From NCBI GenBank assembly GCA_947491985.1, contig CANLLR010000007.1, positions 1 to 64,000 on the forward strand: a stretch of 64,000 nucleotides of DNA, written 5' to 3'. A program made the position numbers and the translations under genes. This DNA comes from Flavobacteriaceae bacterium. Lineage in GTDB: Bacteria > Bacteroidota > Bacteroidia > Flavobacteriales > Flavobacteriaceae. This document shows positions 1 to 9,663 of the stretch, in pieces. Below the pieces are notes generated by a model. It made no database searches. It was not told the origin of the DNA and saw only the letters and a program-made list of their open reading frames with translations. Each line of letters opens with the position of its first letter. The stretch's first letter is position 1.

Positions 1-140
1 GCATGTCTCTAAAAGTTAGTATTTGTAAAATAGCTACAAATATACATTGCATTATTTAATTCTCAAAAATCATTAGATAAACGTTTGTTATTTATCCGTT
101 AAAATCGTTTATTTAAACCTATTCTAAATAATATTTATTA

Positions 141-175
141 AAACAAAAAAACGCTCTGAAAATTTCAGAGCGTTT
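141..175 (-). terminator. Intrinsic terminator of the cold-shock gene
   Basis: A perfect 13-bp inverted repeat (149-161 and 163-175, arms AAACGCTCTGAAA / TTTCAGAGCGTTT, one-base centre) is followed, reading leftward, by a T-rich tract (141-150). It lies 33 bp past the stop of the cold-shock gene, so it should end that leftward transcript. The rest of 1-140 is AT-rich and shows no gene. Confidence 0.85.
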
Positions 176-207
176 AGACCATTTAGGCAATCAAAAAATA
201 ATATATA

Positions 208-408
208 TTAGTCTTCGATAACTACTACTTGAGCAGCTACTTTACCTTTTCTTCCTTCTTCTTCTTCGTAAGAAACTTTATCACCTTCATTTAGTGATTC
301 AGCTTTAATACCTGTTGCGTGAACGAAAATGTCTTTTCCATTTTCATCATCTGTAATGAATCCGTAACCTTTTGACTCATTGAAAAATTTAACTGTACCT
401 GTGCGCAT
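208..408 (-). CDS. Cold-shock domain protein (CspA family)
   Basis: A 66-residue single cold-shock domain, the usual length of a CspA-type RNA chaperone that binds single-stranded RNA or DNA in the cytoplasm and melts mRNA structure. Both RNA-binding motifs are visible: RNP1-like KGYGFI at about residues 13-18 and RNP2-like DIFVHAT at about 26-32. The C-terminus is acidic and lysine-rich. The ATG at 408 is the natural start because the conserved GTVKFFNESKGYGF block follows directly. It has its own promoter and a strong terminator, so it is probably a monocistronic transcript downstream of aspS. Whether it is cold-inducible cannot be read from the sequence; the leader looks short (about 20-30 nt) rather than the long leader of E. 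coli cspA. Confidence 0.95.
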   Translation of the reverse strand: MRTGTVKFFNESKGYGFITDDENGKDIFVHATGIKAESLNEGDKVSYEEEEGRKGKVAAQVVVIED

Positions 409-436
409 TTTGTAATGTAAAAAAATTAATAATGCC

Positions 437-470
437 CAAAGATATACTTATTTCTTACATAGCAAGCAAA
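437..470 (-). promoter_or_regulatory. Probable flavobacterial promoter of the cold-shock gene
   Basis: On the minus strand TATCTTTG (437-444) matches the Bacteroidetes -7 consensus TAnnTTTG, and TTTG (467-470) lies 22 bp upstream as the -33 element. This would start transcription about 20-30 nt before the ATG at 408. Spacing is at the long end of the accepted range. Confidence 0.5.
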
Positions 471-631
471 AATCAAATAAAATGTTAAAATAATTTCTAA
501 ATAGTAGCTTTATAACCGAATGATTTACAGAATACTATTTGAATTATTCTAAATTTTAAAATAAAAAAAGTACCTATTCTTGAATTTTTAAATAGTTGTT
601 TCTTAAATAGTTACGAATATGACATTTATTG

Positions 632-2380
632 CTATAAGCTCACTTTTATGTGTAATTCTTTCAATTGTGCGTCGTCAATTACCGATGGTGCGTCAATCAT
701 TACATCGCGACCCGAATTATTTTTTGGGAAGGCAATGAAATCTCGAATCGTTTCTTGTCCGCCTAAAATAGCTACCAATCGATCCAATCCAAAGGCCAAT
801 CCACCGTGAGGCGGTGCGCCAAATTGAAAAGCATCCATTAAAAATCCGAATTGGTTGCGGGCTTCTTCTTCGGTGAAGCCTAAATATTTGAACATTAATT
901 GTTGTGTGGCTTTGTCGTGAATTCGAATCGAACCACCACCAATTTCATTTCCGTTCAACACCATATCGTAGGCATTGGCACGAACATTACCAGGATTTGT
1001 TGCTAACAATTCCATGTCTTCTGGTTTTGGAGACGTAAATGGATGGTGCATTGCGTGCCATCTTCCGCTTTCTTCGTCTAATTCTAACAATGGAAAATCA
1101 ACGACCCAAAGCGGTGCAAATTCGGCTGGATTTCTCAAACCTAACCGCGTAGCTAATTCCATTCGAAGTGCCGAAAGTTGTGTTCTCGTTTTATCGGCTG
1201 GACCAGAAAGTACAAAAATCATGTCGCCCGCTTTTGCACCAGTAATTTCTGCCCATTTTTTCAAATCTTCTTGATCGTAAAATTTATCTACTGATGATTT
1301 GAAGGTTTCGTCTTCTTCACATTTTACATATACCATTCCGGATGCTCCTATTTGCGGACGTTTTACCCAGTCAATTAAAGCGTCGATTTCTTTTCGTGTG
1401 TAAGAAGCACAATTGGGAGCTGCAATTGCAACCACTAATTCAGCTGCATTGAAAACTGGAAAATCTTTGTGTTGTGCCACTTCATTCAACTCACCAAATT
1501 TCATATCAAAACGAATATCGGGTTTGTCGTTGCCATAGGTTTTCATGGCATAATCGTAGGTAATTCTTGGGAATTTGGCTACTTCAATTCCTTTTATTTC
1601 TTTTAGTAAATGACGTGTCAATCCTTCAAAAACATTCAAAATATCTTCTTGTTCAACAAACGCCATTTCACAGTCGATTTGTGTAAATTCGGGTTGTCTG
1701 TCGGCACGTAAATCTTCGTCACGAAAACATTTTACAATTTGAAAATACTTGTCCATTCCGCCCACCATCAACAATTGTTTGAAAGTTTGTGGCGATTGTG
1801 GTAAGGCATAAAATTGCCCTTCGTTCATTCGGCTTGGTACGACAAAATCTCTTGCCCCTTCTGGAGTCGATTTGATTAAGTAGGGCGTTTCTACTTCACA
1901 AAAATCCAAATCAGAAAGGTATTTTCTAACTTCCATGGCGACTTTGTGACGGAAAAGCAAACTGTTTTTCACCGGATTTCTACGAATATCCAAGTAACGG
2001 TATTTCATTCGGATGTCTTCACCGCCATCGGTTTCATCTTCAATAGTAAAAGGAGGTGTCAATGCAGCATTGAGAATTGTCATTTCTTTAACAAGAATTT
2101 CAATTGCTCCTGTAGGTATGTTCGGATTTTTAGATTCCCGTTCAATCACCGTTCCTTTTACTTGAATTACAAATTCACGTCCGAGCGTTTTTGCCAATTC
2201 GAAAACCGATTTTTCCGAACGACTTTCGTCAAATAACAATTGAGTAATTCCATATCGGTCGCGCAAATCAACCCAATTCATGAATCCTTTATCTCTTGAT
2301 TTTTGCACCCATCCAGCAAGCGTAACTTCACTGTTGATGTGTGAAGCATTTAATGTACCACAATTATGACTTCTATACAT
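632..2380 (-). CDS. aspS: Aspartyl-tRNA synthetase
   Basis: A 582-residue class II aminoacyl-tRNA synthetase that charges tRNA-Asp with aspartate. Domains in order: N-terminal OB-fold anticodon-binding domain (about 1-105), catalytic core with motif 2 ([18 protein letters not shown] at about 217-235), the bacterial-type GAD insertion (about 290-420) and motif 3 ([13 protein letters not shown] near 527). Length and the insertion fit the bacterial AspRS class. I cannot tell by eye whether it is discriminating or also charges tRNA-Asn, but a separate asnS at 37227-38660 makes direct asparaginylation likely in this genome. The ATG at 2380 starts the conserved MYRSHNCG block. It precedes the cold-shock gene by 223 bp, which holds that gene's promoter. 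Confidence 0.97.
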   Translation of the reverse strand: MYRSHNCGTLNASHINSEVTLAGWVQKSRDKGFMNWVDLRDRYGITQLLFDESRSEKSVFELAKTLGREFVIQVKGTVIERESKNPNIPTGAIEILVKEMTILNAALTPPFTIEDETDGGEDIRMKYRYLDIRRNPVKNSLLFRHKVAMEVRKYLSDLDFCEVETPYLIKSTPEGARDFVVPSRMNEGQFYALPQSPQTFKQLLMVGGMDKYFQIVKCFRDEDLRADRQPEFTQIDCEMAFVEQEDILNVFEGLTRHLLKEIKGIEVAKFPRITYDYAMKTYGNDKPDIRFDMKFGELNEVAQHKDFPVFNAAELVVAIAAPNCASYTRKEIDALIDWVKRPQIGASGMVYVKCEEDETFKSSVDKFYDQEDLKKWAEITGAKAGDMIFVLSGPADKTRTQLSALRMELATRLGLRNPAEFAPLWVVDFPLLELDEESGRWHAMHHPFTSPKPEDMELLATNPGNVRANAYDMVLNGNEIGGGSIRIHDKATQQLMFKYLGFTEEEARNQFGFLMDAFQFGAPPHGGLAFGLDRLVAILGGQETIRDFIAFPKNNSGRDVMIDAPSVIDDAQLKELHIKVSL

Positions 2381-2404
2381 AGAATAAATTTTTTACTTTC
2401 AATA

Positions 2405-2433
2405 TTCTGTTTAACAGAACGATTGCAAAAGTA
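2405..2433 (-). promoter_or_regulatory. aspS promoter -7 box and leader palindrome
   Basis: Minus-strand TACTTTTG (2426-2433) fits the -7 consensus TAnnTTTG, but no clear -33 TTG is correctly spaced. Between it and the aspS ATG lies TTCTGTT-T-AACAGAA (2405-2419), a perfect 7-bp-arm palindrome positioned at or just after the likely transcription start, where a repressor could act. Confidence 0.4.
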
Positions 2434-2551
2434 AAAAACAATTATCAATATAAAGGAAATAGTAAATTGAATTGTAGAATAAAATAATTGTTAATATGCA
2501 TGATGCAAAACATAAAAAAATTACCTTTGGGTTAACATAAAAAAAAATACG

Positions 2552-3547
2552 ATGAAAAAAAGGATTATAATTTTTATTGCCTTGGTAATGGCAAGCATTG
2601 GATTTGCACAAAAAACGGTTAGTTTTAAAGCAGAAATTACCAATCGAAATGGCGATGTGATTTATATTAAAGACAAAAAAAATCAGACAGTAAAAGAGAT
2701 TAAACTGGATGACAAAGGTGTTTTTCAGAGCACTTTTGAGATTGCTGACGGTGAGTACACGATGTATGATGGAGTGGAATATGCGCAGCTTTATTTGAAA
2801 CAAGGTTATGATTTAAAAGTAAAGTTGGATGCCAAGAAGTTTGATGAAACCATCATATTTAAAGGTAAAGGTGCCAATGAAAACAATTTTTTGGCACAAA
2901 TCGCAGCTTTGAATGAGAAAGTTGATTTTGAGGAAATATTAGCTTCTGATGAAGATGCGTTTACGTCAAAGGTAGCCGATGTGCAAAAATTGTTTACGGA
3001 TTTAATCGATAAATCAAAATTGGATGTTGCTTTTTCTGAAAAACAAAAAAAGGATTTACAGACCAATTTAGATGGGTTGAAGCAATATTACGAAAAAAGC
3101 AAGGCCAATAAAAAATTGAACAATACCAATTCGCCGCCTTTCGATTTTGAAAATTACGCAGGTGGAAGAACCAAATTGGATGATTTAAAAGGGAAGTATG
3201 TTTATATAGATGTTTGGGCTACGTGGTGTGGACCGTGTAGAGCTGAGATTCCGTTTTTGAAAAAAGCAGAAGAAAAGTATCATGGAAAAAACATCGAATT
3301 TGTTAGTATTTCGGTAGATGTTCCAAAAGATTATGAGAAATGGAAAACCTTTGTTAAAGAAAAAGAATTAGGAGGAATACAATTATTAGCAGATAACAAT
3401 TGGAAATCAGATTTCATTACAGCTTTTAGTATTAACTCGATTCCGCGTTTCATATTAATTGATCCAAACGGGAAAGTAGTTGATTCGGATGCTATGCGCC
3501 CTTCGAATCCTAAATTATTAGAGAAATTAGATATTCTTTTAAAGTAG
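2552..3547 (+). CDS. TlpA-like thioredoxin family protein, periplasmic
   Basis: A 331-residue exported thiol-disulfide oxidoreductase. A signal peptide (residues 1-19, ending GFAQ) is followed by an N-terminal beta-rich domain like DUF4369 (about 20-110), a helical linker, and a C-terminal AhpC/TSA-thioredoxin domain with the active site WCGPC at about residues 225-229. The cis-proline region (SIPRFILID) is present near the C-terminus. This architecture is common in Bacteroidota and usually reduces disulfides in envelope proteins or cytochrome c partners; the substrate is unknown. It is transcribed divergently from aspS. A TACCTTTG -7-like box lies at 2522-2529, and the gene ends in a shared terminator. 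Confidence 0.9.
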   Translation: MKKRIIIFIALVMASIGFAQKTVSFKAEITNRNGDVIYIKDKKNQTVKEIKLDDKGVFQSTFEIADGEYTMYDGVEYAQLYLKQGYDLKVKLDAKKFDETIIFKGKGANENNFLAQIAALNEKVDFEEILASDEDAFTSKVADVQKLFTDLIDKSKLDVAFSEKQKKDLQTNLDGLKQYYEKSKANKKLNNTNSPPFDFENYAGGRTKLDDLKGKYVYIDVWATWCGPCRAEIPFLKKAEEKYHGKNIEFVSISVDVPKDYEKWKTFVKEKELGGIQLLADNNWKSDFITAFSINSIPRFILIDPNGKVVDSDAMRPSNPKLLEKLDILLK

Positions 3548-3561
3548 TATCTTGTATATAT

Positions 3562-3597
3562 AAAAAAAGGCTTCCGTTTTGGAAGCCTTTTTTTTAA
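3562..3597. terminator. Bidirectional terminator
   Basis: The arms AAAGGCTTCC (3566-3575) and GGAAGCCTTT (3581-3590) are flanked by an A-tract on the left and a T-tract on the right. It therefore serves both converging genes: the TlpA-like gene from the left and the RND permease, whose stop codon sits inside the T-tract, from the right. Confidence 0.9.
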
Positions 3598-6500
3598 TTC
3601 TCACTTAGAATCATTCTTTTGTGTCTTCGATCGCGTAACCAATATTTGGTTCGTTTCACCAAATAAAACATTACCGGAACCATCACTAAAGTTAACACCG
3701 TAGCATACGTTAATCCGAAGATAATCGTCCATGCTAAAGGTCCCCAAAAGATGACGTTGTCTCCGCCCATAAAAAAATGCGGATTCAAATCGGTTACCAA
3801 TGTGAAGAAGTCGAAATTCAAACCAATCGCCAACGGAATCAATCCTAAAATAGCGGTTAGTGCGGTTAATAATACCGGACGAAGTCTCGACTTTCCTGAT
3901 TCGATGATGATTTCTTTTATTTCTAATAATGATAAGTCATCGTGACTTTCTAGTTTATTGTCGGCTACTTTTTTATCCAATAACAGTACAAAGAAATCCA
4001 TTAATACGATTCCGTTTTTCACCACAATTCCAGCCAAAGAGATAATTCCCATCATCGTCATTAAGATTACGAAATCCATATTGGCAATTACATAACCGTA
4101 AAATACACCACTAAAACTAAGTAAAACCGTAAACAAAATCACCATCGTTTTTGACACCGAGTTGAACTGTAAAACAATGATGATTGTAATTCCGGCCATC
4201 GCTAAAAATAGCGCATACATTAAGAAACTTTGGTTTTTACCTTGCTCTTCTTGCACACCAGAAAACGAATAAGTAATGCCTTTTGGCAATTCATATCCTT
4301 TTAATTCTGTTTCGATTTGCTTAGTAATTTCGTCACCATTAAAACCAGTTATTACATTAGAATACACCGTTAAAATACGTTTGTAATTCTTTCTTTTAAT
4401 TTGGTTATATGTTTTGGTTTTTTCGGTTTCTGATACTGCAGAAATAGGCACTTGCATCATTTGACCGTTAGTTTGATTTCGGAAGGTTAACGATTGATTG
4501 AACAAAATGTTTTCGTCTTTTCGTTGGTCTTCTTGCATGCGAACTACAATATTGTAATCGTCGTCACCTTCTTTATAAGTAGAAATCTCTTGGCCGTAAA
4601 CCGAACGACGTAAATTGAATCCCAATTGTCCGGTTGAAACTCCAACACTTCCTGCGTTGACACGGTCGACTTTTACCTCGAGTTCCGGACTCTGATTGTT
4701 CACATCGACGCTCAATTTTTCGATTCCAGGAATGTTTTTATTTTCGATAAACGAAATCATTTTTGCGGCTTGCACAATCATCGCATCATAATCAGATCCT
4801 GTCAATTGAATACTAATCGGATATCCTGCTGGCGGTCCGTTGGCGTCTTTTTCTACAGTTACTGTGGCACCAGCAATACCTTTTACTCGCGCTCGAATTT
4901 CTTCTAAAACTTCAGAAGTGTTAATGCCTTGTCGGAATTTAAATTCTGAGAAATTCACAATAACTTTTCCTTTAAAAGGCGTTTCCGATGCTGAACCCGC
5001 ATCGACATTTGGGTTGCCAGCACCAACTCCTACTTGCGAAACGATACTTTCGGCTAAGAAGTTTTCGTTGGTTTTTGGATCGATGTATTTTTTCATGACA
5101 TCAATCACCTGATTTTCAACAAATTTTGTTGCTTTATTGGTTTTGTCAATGTCGGTTCCTTGCGGATATTCAATATACGTGATAACTTGTTTTGGTATAT
5201 TTTCTGGGAAGAACAATACTTTTCTTGGAAAAACACCCAACAAAACGAATGAAAAAATTAACATTCCGAAAATAGTAGCTAAAGCAATCCAAGCATTTCT
5301 TCCATTCAAAATTTTAGCCAAAAACACTTTGTATTTTTCTTCCATTTTTGGAAAAAAACTGTGCTGAAAATCTTGTGTCCATTGGTATAATTTTATGCGG
5401 TATAACCACATTAAAATTAAGGAGAATAATGATAAATGTCCAATAGCTCTGGCGGCTTTCATGTCGGCAACATTTCCGATAATGATAAAAACCAAGGCAA
5501 GTGTTCCGAAAATAATCGAATACAATTTCAGTGATTTTTTAGAGATATTTCGGTCTTCAACATCCATCGAACCTCCTGTCATGGCGGCATTTACAATCAT
5601 CGCTACGAATAAAGACGAACTCAAAGTAATGGTCAATGTAATTGGGAAATACTTCATGAATTTACCCATGGTTCCAGGCCATAAAGCGAAAGGTAAAAAC
5701 GCCATTAATGTTGTGGCAGTCGATGAAATAACAGGCCAAGCAATTTCGCCAATACCAATTTTAGAGGCTTGTATTCGCGTCATTCCTTTTTTCATATTGG
5801 CAAAAACGTTGTCGACTACTACAATTCCGTCATCTACTAACATTCCGAGTCCCATTACCAATCCGAACAAAACCATCGTATTTAATGTCAACCCAAAAGC
5901 TGACAAAATGGTAAACGCCATTAACATCGAAAGCGGAATTGCAGCACCAACAAACAAAGAATTTCGCAATCCCATTGTAAACATTAACACAATCATTACC
6001 AATATGATTCCGAATATAATGTGGTTCGATAATTCGTCGACTTGATGCTCCACACGAGACGATTGGTCGTTAGTCAGTTTTAAATCTAAATTTTTAGGAA
6101 GGTAATTTTCTTTGGCAGCTTCAATTTTTTCTTTTACTTGCTCAATCGCAGAAATCATGTTTTGTCCTGAACGTTTTTTAACGTTAAGCATGACCACTTC
6201 GGTTCCTTTTTCACGAGCATAAGTCGTTTTCTCTTTTTCTTTGAAACTCACTACGGCGATATCTTTTAAATAAACCGTTCCGCCATTGTGTTTTACGACA
6301 ATGTTTTCAAGTTCTTTTGGGTCTTTAATTTCACCAACAATTCGGATGTTGTTTCGAGAACCTTGTGAGATTAAATTTCCACCCGAAAGCGTCATGTTTT
6401 CATATTTCACGGCATTTTGAATGTCGTCAAACGAAACTTGAGCCGCCGTCATTTTAAAAATATCTACAGCAATTTCAACTTCTTTATCATCTACACCTAA

Positions 6501-7064
6501 AATGTCAACTTTTTTTACTTCGGCAATTTCTTCAATATCATCTTGAAGCAATTCACCGTATTTTTTTAGTTGTTGCGTAGTATAATTTCCTTTTAAGTTG
6601 ATGTTCAAAATAGGCACTTCTTCTGAAATGTTCAATTCGAAAACGCTAGGTTCTACTTTACTTCCGTTGTCCAAATTGGGCCAATCGGTATCGGCTTTCA
6701 CATTATCAACTTTGTCTTTGATTTTTATTTTAGCGTCTTCAATTTTTACCTTGTCGTTGAACTCGGCGATAATCATTCCGTAATCTTGAAACGAACTTGC
6801 TGTAACTTTTTCGACACCACTGATGTTTTTAATTTCCTTTTCAAGTGGTTTGATGATTAGTTTTTCAACGTCTTCTGCTGAGTTTCCTGGAAAAACAGAC
6901 GAGATGTACACTTTGTTTTCGATGATTTCCGGAAAGTCTTCACGAGGCATGGTTACATAGGCAATTAAACCTGTAACGACAATTAAAAACGTGAAGATGT
7001 ATACGGTTACTCGATTTTCGATAGCCCAACTTGAGATGCCGAATTCTTTATTTTGATGACTCAT
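3594..7064 (-). CDS. RND efflux transporter permease subunit (AcrB/HAE1-like)
   Basis: A 1156-residue inner-membrane proton-driven drug/metabolite exporter. It shows the classic duplicated layout: TM1 at about 15-35, a first periplasmic porter and docking domain (about 40-340), a bundle of TM2-6, a second half repeating this pattern, and a final TM cluster before a basic tail. The early motif MPREDFPEI and the LVDDGIVVVDNV segment (near residue 410), where proton-relay acidic residues sit in the family, are visible. It is about 100 residues longer than E. coli AcrB, with extra hydrophobic sequence in the middle between TM6 and the second half. It is the last gene of the tetR-tolC-adaptor-permease operon. 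The substrate cannot be deduced. Confidence 0.95.
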   Translation of the reverse strand: MSHQNKEFGISSWAIENRVTVYIFTFLIVVTGLIAYVTMPREDFPEIIENKVYISSVFPGNSAEDVEKLIIKPLEKEIKNISGVEKVTASSFQDYGMIIAEFNDKVKIEDAKIKIKDKVDNVKADTDWPNLDNGSKVEPSVFELNISEEVPILNINLKGNYTTQQLKKYGELLQDDIEEIAEVKKVDILGVDDKEVEIAVDIFKMTAAQVSFDDIQNAVKYENMTLSGGNLISQGSRNNIRIVGEIKDPKELENIVVKHNGGTVYLKDIAVVSFKEKEKTTYAREKGTEVVMLNVKKRSGQNMISAIEQVKEKIEAAKENYLPKNLDLKLTNDQSSRVEHQVDELSNHIIFGIILVMIVLMFTMGLRNSLFVGAAIPLSMLMAFTILSAFGLTLNTMVLFGLVMGLGMLVDDGIVVVDNVFANMKKGMTRIQASKIGIGEIAWPVISSTATTLMAFLPFALWPGTMGKFMKYFPITLTITLSSSLFVAMIVNAAMTGGSMDVEDRNISKKSLKLYSIIFGTLALVFIIIGNVADMKAARAIGHLSLFSLILMWLYRIKLYQWTQDFQHSFFPKMEEKYKVFLAKILNGRNAWIALATIFGMLIFSFVLLGVFPRKVLFFPENIPKQVITYIEYPQGTDIDKTNKATKFVENQVIDVMKKYIDPKTNENFLAESIVSQVGVGAGNPNVDAGSASETPFKGKVIVNFSEFKFRQGINTSEVLEEIRARVKGIAGATVTVEKDANGPPAGYPISIQLTGSDYDAMIVQAAKMISFIENKNIPGIEKLSVDVNNQSPELEVKVDRVNAGSVGVSTGQLGFNLRRSVYGQEISTYKEGDDDYNIVVRMQEDQRKDENILFNQSLTFRNQTNGQMMQVPISAVSETEKTKTYNQIKRKNYKRILTVYSNVITGFNGDEITKQIETELKGYELPKGITYSFSGVQEEQGKNQSFLMYALFLAMAGITIIIVLQFNSVSKTMVILFTVLLSFSGVFYGYVIANMDFVILMTMMGIISLAGIVVKNGIVLMDFFVLLLDKKVADNKLESHDDLSLLEIKEIIIESGKSRLRPVLLTALTAILGLIPLAIGLNFDFFTLVTDLNPHFFMGGDNVIFWGPLAWTIIFGLTYATVLTLVMVPVMFYLVKRTKYWLRDRRHKRMILSEN

Positions 7065-7076
7065 ATTTTTTTGGTT

Positions 7077-7146
7077 ATGAGTTGTGAGTTAAGGTTGTGA
7101 GTTGCGATTAGTTTTAACCTACAACTGACAACTCAGAACAGACAAC
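7077..7146. repeat. Inverted heptanucleotide tandem repeats (GTGAGTT / ACAACTC)
   Basis: The adaptor-permease intergenic gap is almost wholly heptamers: ATGAGTT, GTGAGTT and GTGAGTT on the left (7077-7103), and ACAACTG, ACAACTC, AGAACAG and ACAAC on the right (7121-7146). The two sides are complementary, for example TGAGTTGT (7078-7085) with ACAACTCA (7128-7135), so the operon mRNA can form a hairpin here. Confidence 0.75.
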
Positions 7147-7149
7147 GTA

Positions 7150-8289
7150 TTAGAAATTTAATTTCATTCCGTTTGAAATCGTGTTTACGCCTTCAGTAAC
7201 TATAATATCTTCCGCTGTTAATCCGCTTAAAATTTCGGTAACATTATCAGACGACTTTCCTATTTTGACCATGATCTTTTTGGCCGTTCCTGTCTTTCCG
7301 TTTGAGTTGGTCACGGTGAACACGTAGCTGTTTTTTTCACCATCTTCCAAAATCACGTTGGTCGGAACCACAATGGCGTTTTTACTCACATAATCGGTAA
7401 TTTTAAGTTTGGCAACTTGATTCGGGCGCAATAAATTTTCTGGATTAGGAACACGCACTTCAATTCCGAAACTTCGGTTGTTTGGGTTGATAAAATTCCC
7501 TACTTGTCGTACCTCTCCTTTGTAGGTTTTTCCTAGAGAAGTTAAGAAAACATCGACTTCGGTTCCGACTTTCAATTTGCCGATGTACGATTCTGGCACG
7601 CTAGTCGAGACATACATATTACTTAAGTTAACAATTCGCAATAATCCTTGAGGACTTGGCGCTACGACTTGACCTTTTTCTACAAATACTTCATCGATTG
7701 TTCCAGTAAACGGTGCGCGAATAACGGTTTTAGCAACTTGAGCGCGCATTTGGGCAACCGATTTTTGAGCTGAAATCATTTGTGTTTGCGCTTGAAGAAA
7801 CTGAATTTCAGAACCAATTTTTTTATCCCAAAGATTTTTTTGTCTTTCAAAAGTGGTTTTGGCTAACGCATATTGATTTTCCATGCTTGCCAATTGCTGG
7901 CTCATTCCGGCATCGTCAACACGTCCTAAAATTTGTCCTTTTCCAACGCGTTGTCCTGCTTTTACTGTTAGTGAGGTTAAAGTTCCACTGAATTCGGGTT
8001 GCACCAAAATATTTTCTTTCGTATCAATGTTCCCTTGAATGTCAAGATAATGTCTAAAAACAGTGTCTTTAACTACTGCAACAGCTACCAAAACTTCTTC
8101 TTTTTTTACATTTAAAGAAGCAAGACCATCTTCAATTTTTGCCATTTCGGCTTGAAGTGTTACTTTTTTAGCTTGCAATGCTTTGACGTTTTTCGCTTTT
8201 ACTAATTCGTCTACCGATTGATTGGCGTCATTATTTCCGCATGAGAACAACACAAGTGCGGTTAGTGATAGAATTATAATTTTTTTCAT
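7150..8289 (-). CDS. RND efflux periplasmic adaptor subunit (MFP), lipoprotein
   Basis: A 379-residue membrane fusion protein linking the inner-membrane permease to the outer-membrane channel. The signal peptide ends in a lipobox with Cys17 (LVLFSC), so it is probably lipid-anchored. A coiled coil follows near residues 25-65, then the biotin/lipoyl-like barrel-sandwich split around an alpha-helical hairpin (about 95-200; PEFSGTLTSLTVKAGQRVGKGQ on one side, RAPFTGTIDEVFVEKGQVV on the other). The C-terminal beta-barrel and membrane-proximal domains complete it. It sits between the tolC-like gene (22 bp) and the permease (85 bp, filled by heptamer repeats). Family and operon context are mutually supporting. 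Confidence 0.94.
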   Translation of the reverse strand: MKKIIILSLTALVLFSCGNNDANQSVDELVKAKNVKALQAKKVTLQAEMAKIEDGLASLNVKKEEVLVAVAVVKDTVFRHYLDIQGNIDTKENILVQPEFSGTLTSLTVKAGQRVGKGQILGRVDDAGMSQQLASMENQYALAKTTFERQKNLWDKKIGSEIQFLQAQTQMISAQKSVAQMRAQVAKTVIRAPFTGTIDEVFVEKGQVVAPSPQGLLRIVNLSNMYVSTSVPESYIGKLKVGTEVDVFLTSLGKTYKGEVRQVGNFINPNNRSFGIEVRVPNPENLLRPNQVAKLKITDYVSKNAIVVPTNVILEDGEKNSYVFTVTNSNGKTGTAKKIMVKIGKSSDNVTEILSGLTAEDIIVTEGVNTISNGMKLNF

Positions 8290-8311
8290 TGTAATGTGTT
8301 TTTGTATTGGT

Positions 8312-9646
8312 TTAGTTTAGTATTTTTTCTAAAGAAGCTCGTTTGTTAATCACATCAAGCAAGGCTTGCAAATAGTTTTGTTGTGTCGTATACAATTGTC
8401 GTTGCGCTTCGGTCAAATCGAAACTCGATGAAAGTCCTTCTTTAAATTTAATTTGGTTTTTGTTTTCGATACGTTCAGCTAATTTCAAATTGTCTTTCGA
8501 AGTCGCCAATTGCTCAATACTGTACTCGTAGTCGCTTTTGGCTTTTTGGAAATTCAATTTTAATTTTTGTTCGGTTTCGGTAAGTTGCGTTCTTGATTGT
8601 TCTAAGGCGATTTTGGCTTGTTGTGTTCGTGCACTTCGAGCGCCACTACTGAAAATGGGTACATTTAAACCAACGCCTACATTGGAAAAGTTGAGCCATT
8701 TTTGATTTTGTGAAAAGAACTGAAATTGATCTCCAAAGGCATTGTATCCGAAATTAACATTAGCTCCCAATGAAGGTAATGCTCTACTTTTTTCTAATTT
8801 TAAAAGTAATAATTTACTGGTTTCCAAATTTTTACCAATTTGATAATCAATAGAATTGGTTACGTTAAACTCTTTAGAAAGCAATTGTAAATCAATGTTG
8901 TTTTGTGCTAAATCGGTTAGTTTGTCTTTGAGTTGCAAATCGTTTTCTAGTTCAATTCCAAGGAACAACTTTAACATGTTTAACGCTATTTTTTGTTGGC
9001 GTTTTACATTTTGTAACGAACTATTAATTGATGATAACGTAATTTGAAGTTGTTCGACATTTTCTTCTTCAATCAAACCATTTTTAAAAATTTCTTTGGT
9101 GTCGGAAAGAGTCTTTTCGAGAATGCCTTTATTTTTTTCAAGAATTGAAATGCTTTCTTCCGCCAAAAGAACGTTGCCATACGAATTGACAACCATTTCT
9201 TTTAACTCTTGATTGGTTTTTACTTTTGCATTTTCAGAGATTTTTAAATACGTTTTCGCCGATTGCAATCCAACCAAATACGATCCGTCAAATATGAGCT
9301 GACCTAGTGAAAGCACACCACTCATATTTTGTTTGGTACCAAATGCAACTTCGGCAAATTCGCCTTGATTTCCCCCAAAAAATTCAGCAGGAACAACCGA
9401 TTTTTGTATTTCAAAATTGTATTGGTAATTTACATTTCCATTAATTTGAGGCAATCCAATAGTAGTAGTTTCCCATTTTTTTTGCTTGGCAATTTCAATA
9501 TCGCGACTCGCATTTATGGCCGAATAATTATTTTGAATAGCGTGTTCAATAGCTTCTTGAAGCGAAAACGAATACGATTCTTTTTGATTTTGTGCTTGTA
9601 ACAAACTTGTCAAAAGCAACAGGGTTATTAAAATTTGATGTTTCAT
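8312..9646 (-). CDS. TolC family outer-membrane efflux channel
   Basis: A 444-residue outer-membrane factor with an N-terminal signal peptide (1-18, LLQAQ) and two repeated long alpha-helical coiled-coil halves typical of OEP/TolC proteins. Visible family cues are the LQEAIEHAIQNNYSA start of the first repeat and the FDLTEAQRQLYTTQQNYLQALLD helix near the C-terminus. Trimeric TolC homologues form the exit duct of tripartite pumps. It is second in the efflux operon, 17 bp after the regulator. No lipobox is present, so it should be an ordinary secreted barrel. Confidence 0.94.
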   Translation of the reverse strand: MKHQILITLLLLTSLLQAQNQKESYSFSLQEAIEHAIQNNYSAINASRDIEIAKQKKWETTTIGLPQINGNVNYQYNFEIQKSVVPAEFFGGNQGEFAEVAFGTKQNMSGVLSLGQLIFDGSYLVGLQSAKTYLKISENAKVKTNQELKEMVVNSYGNVLLAEESISILEKNKGILEKTLSDTKEIFKNGLIEEENVEQLQITLSSINSSLQNVKRQQKIALNMLKLFLGIELENDLQLKDKLTDLAQNNIDLQLLSKEFNVTNSIDYQIGKNLETSKLLLLKLEKSRALPSLGANVNFGYNAFGDQFQFFSQNQKWLNFSNVGVGLNVPIFSSGARSARTQQAKIALEQSRTQLTETEQKLKLNFQKAKSDYEYSIEQLATSKDNLKLAERIENKNQIKFKEGLSSSFDLTEAQRQLYTTQQNYLQALLDVINKRASLEKILN

Positions 9647-9663
9647 AGTTGAAAGATGATTGA

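Noticed and set aside
5395..6045. A 216-codon rightward open frame antisense to the RND permease
   Set aside because: It lies wholly inside the permease gene, has no plausible domain or start context, and the residue pattern is what reverse-strand reading of membrane helices gives.
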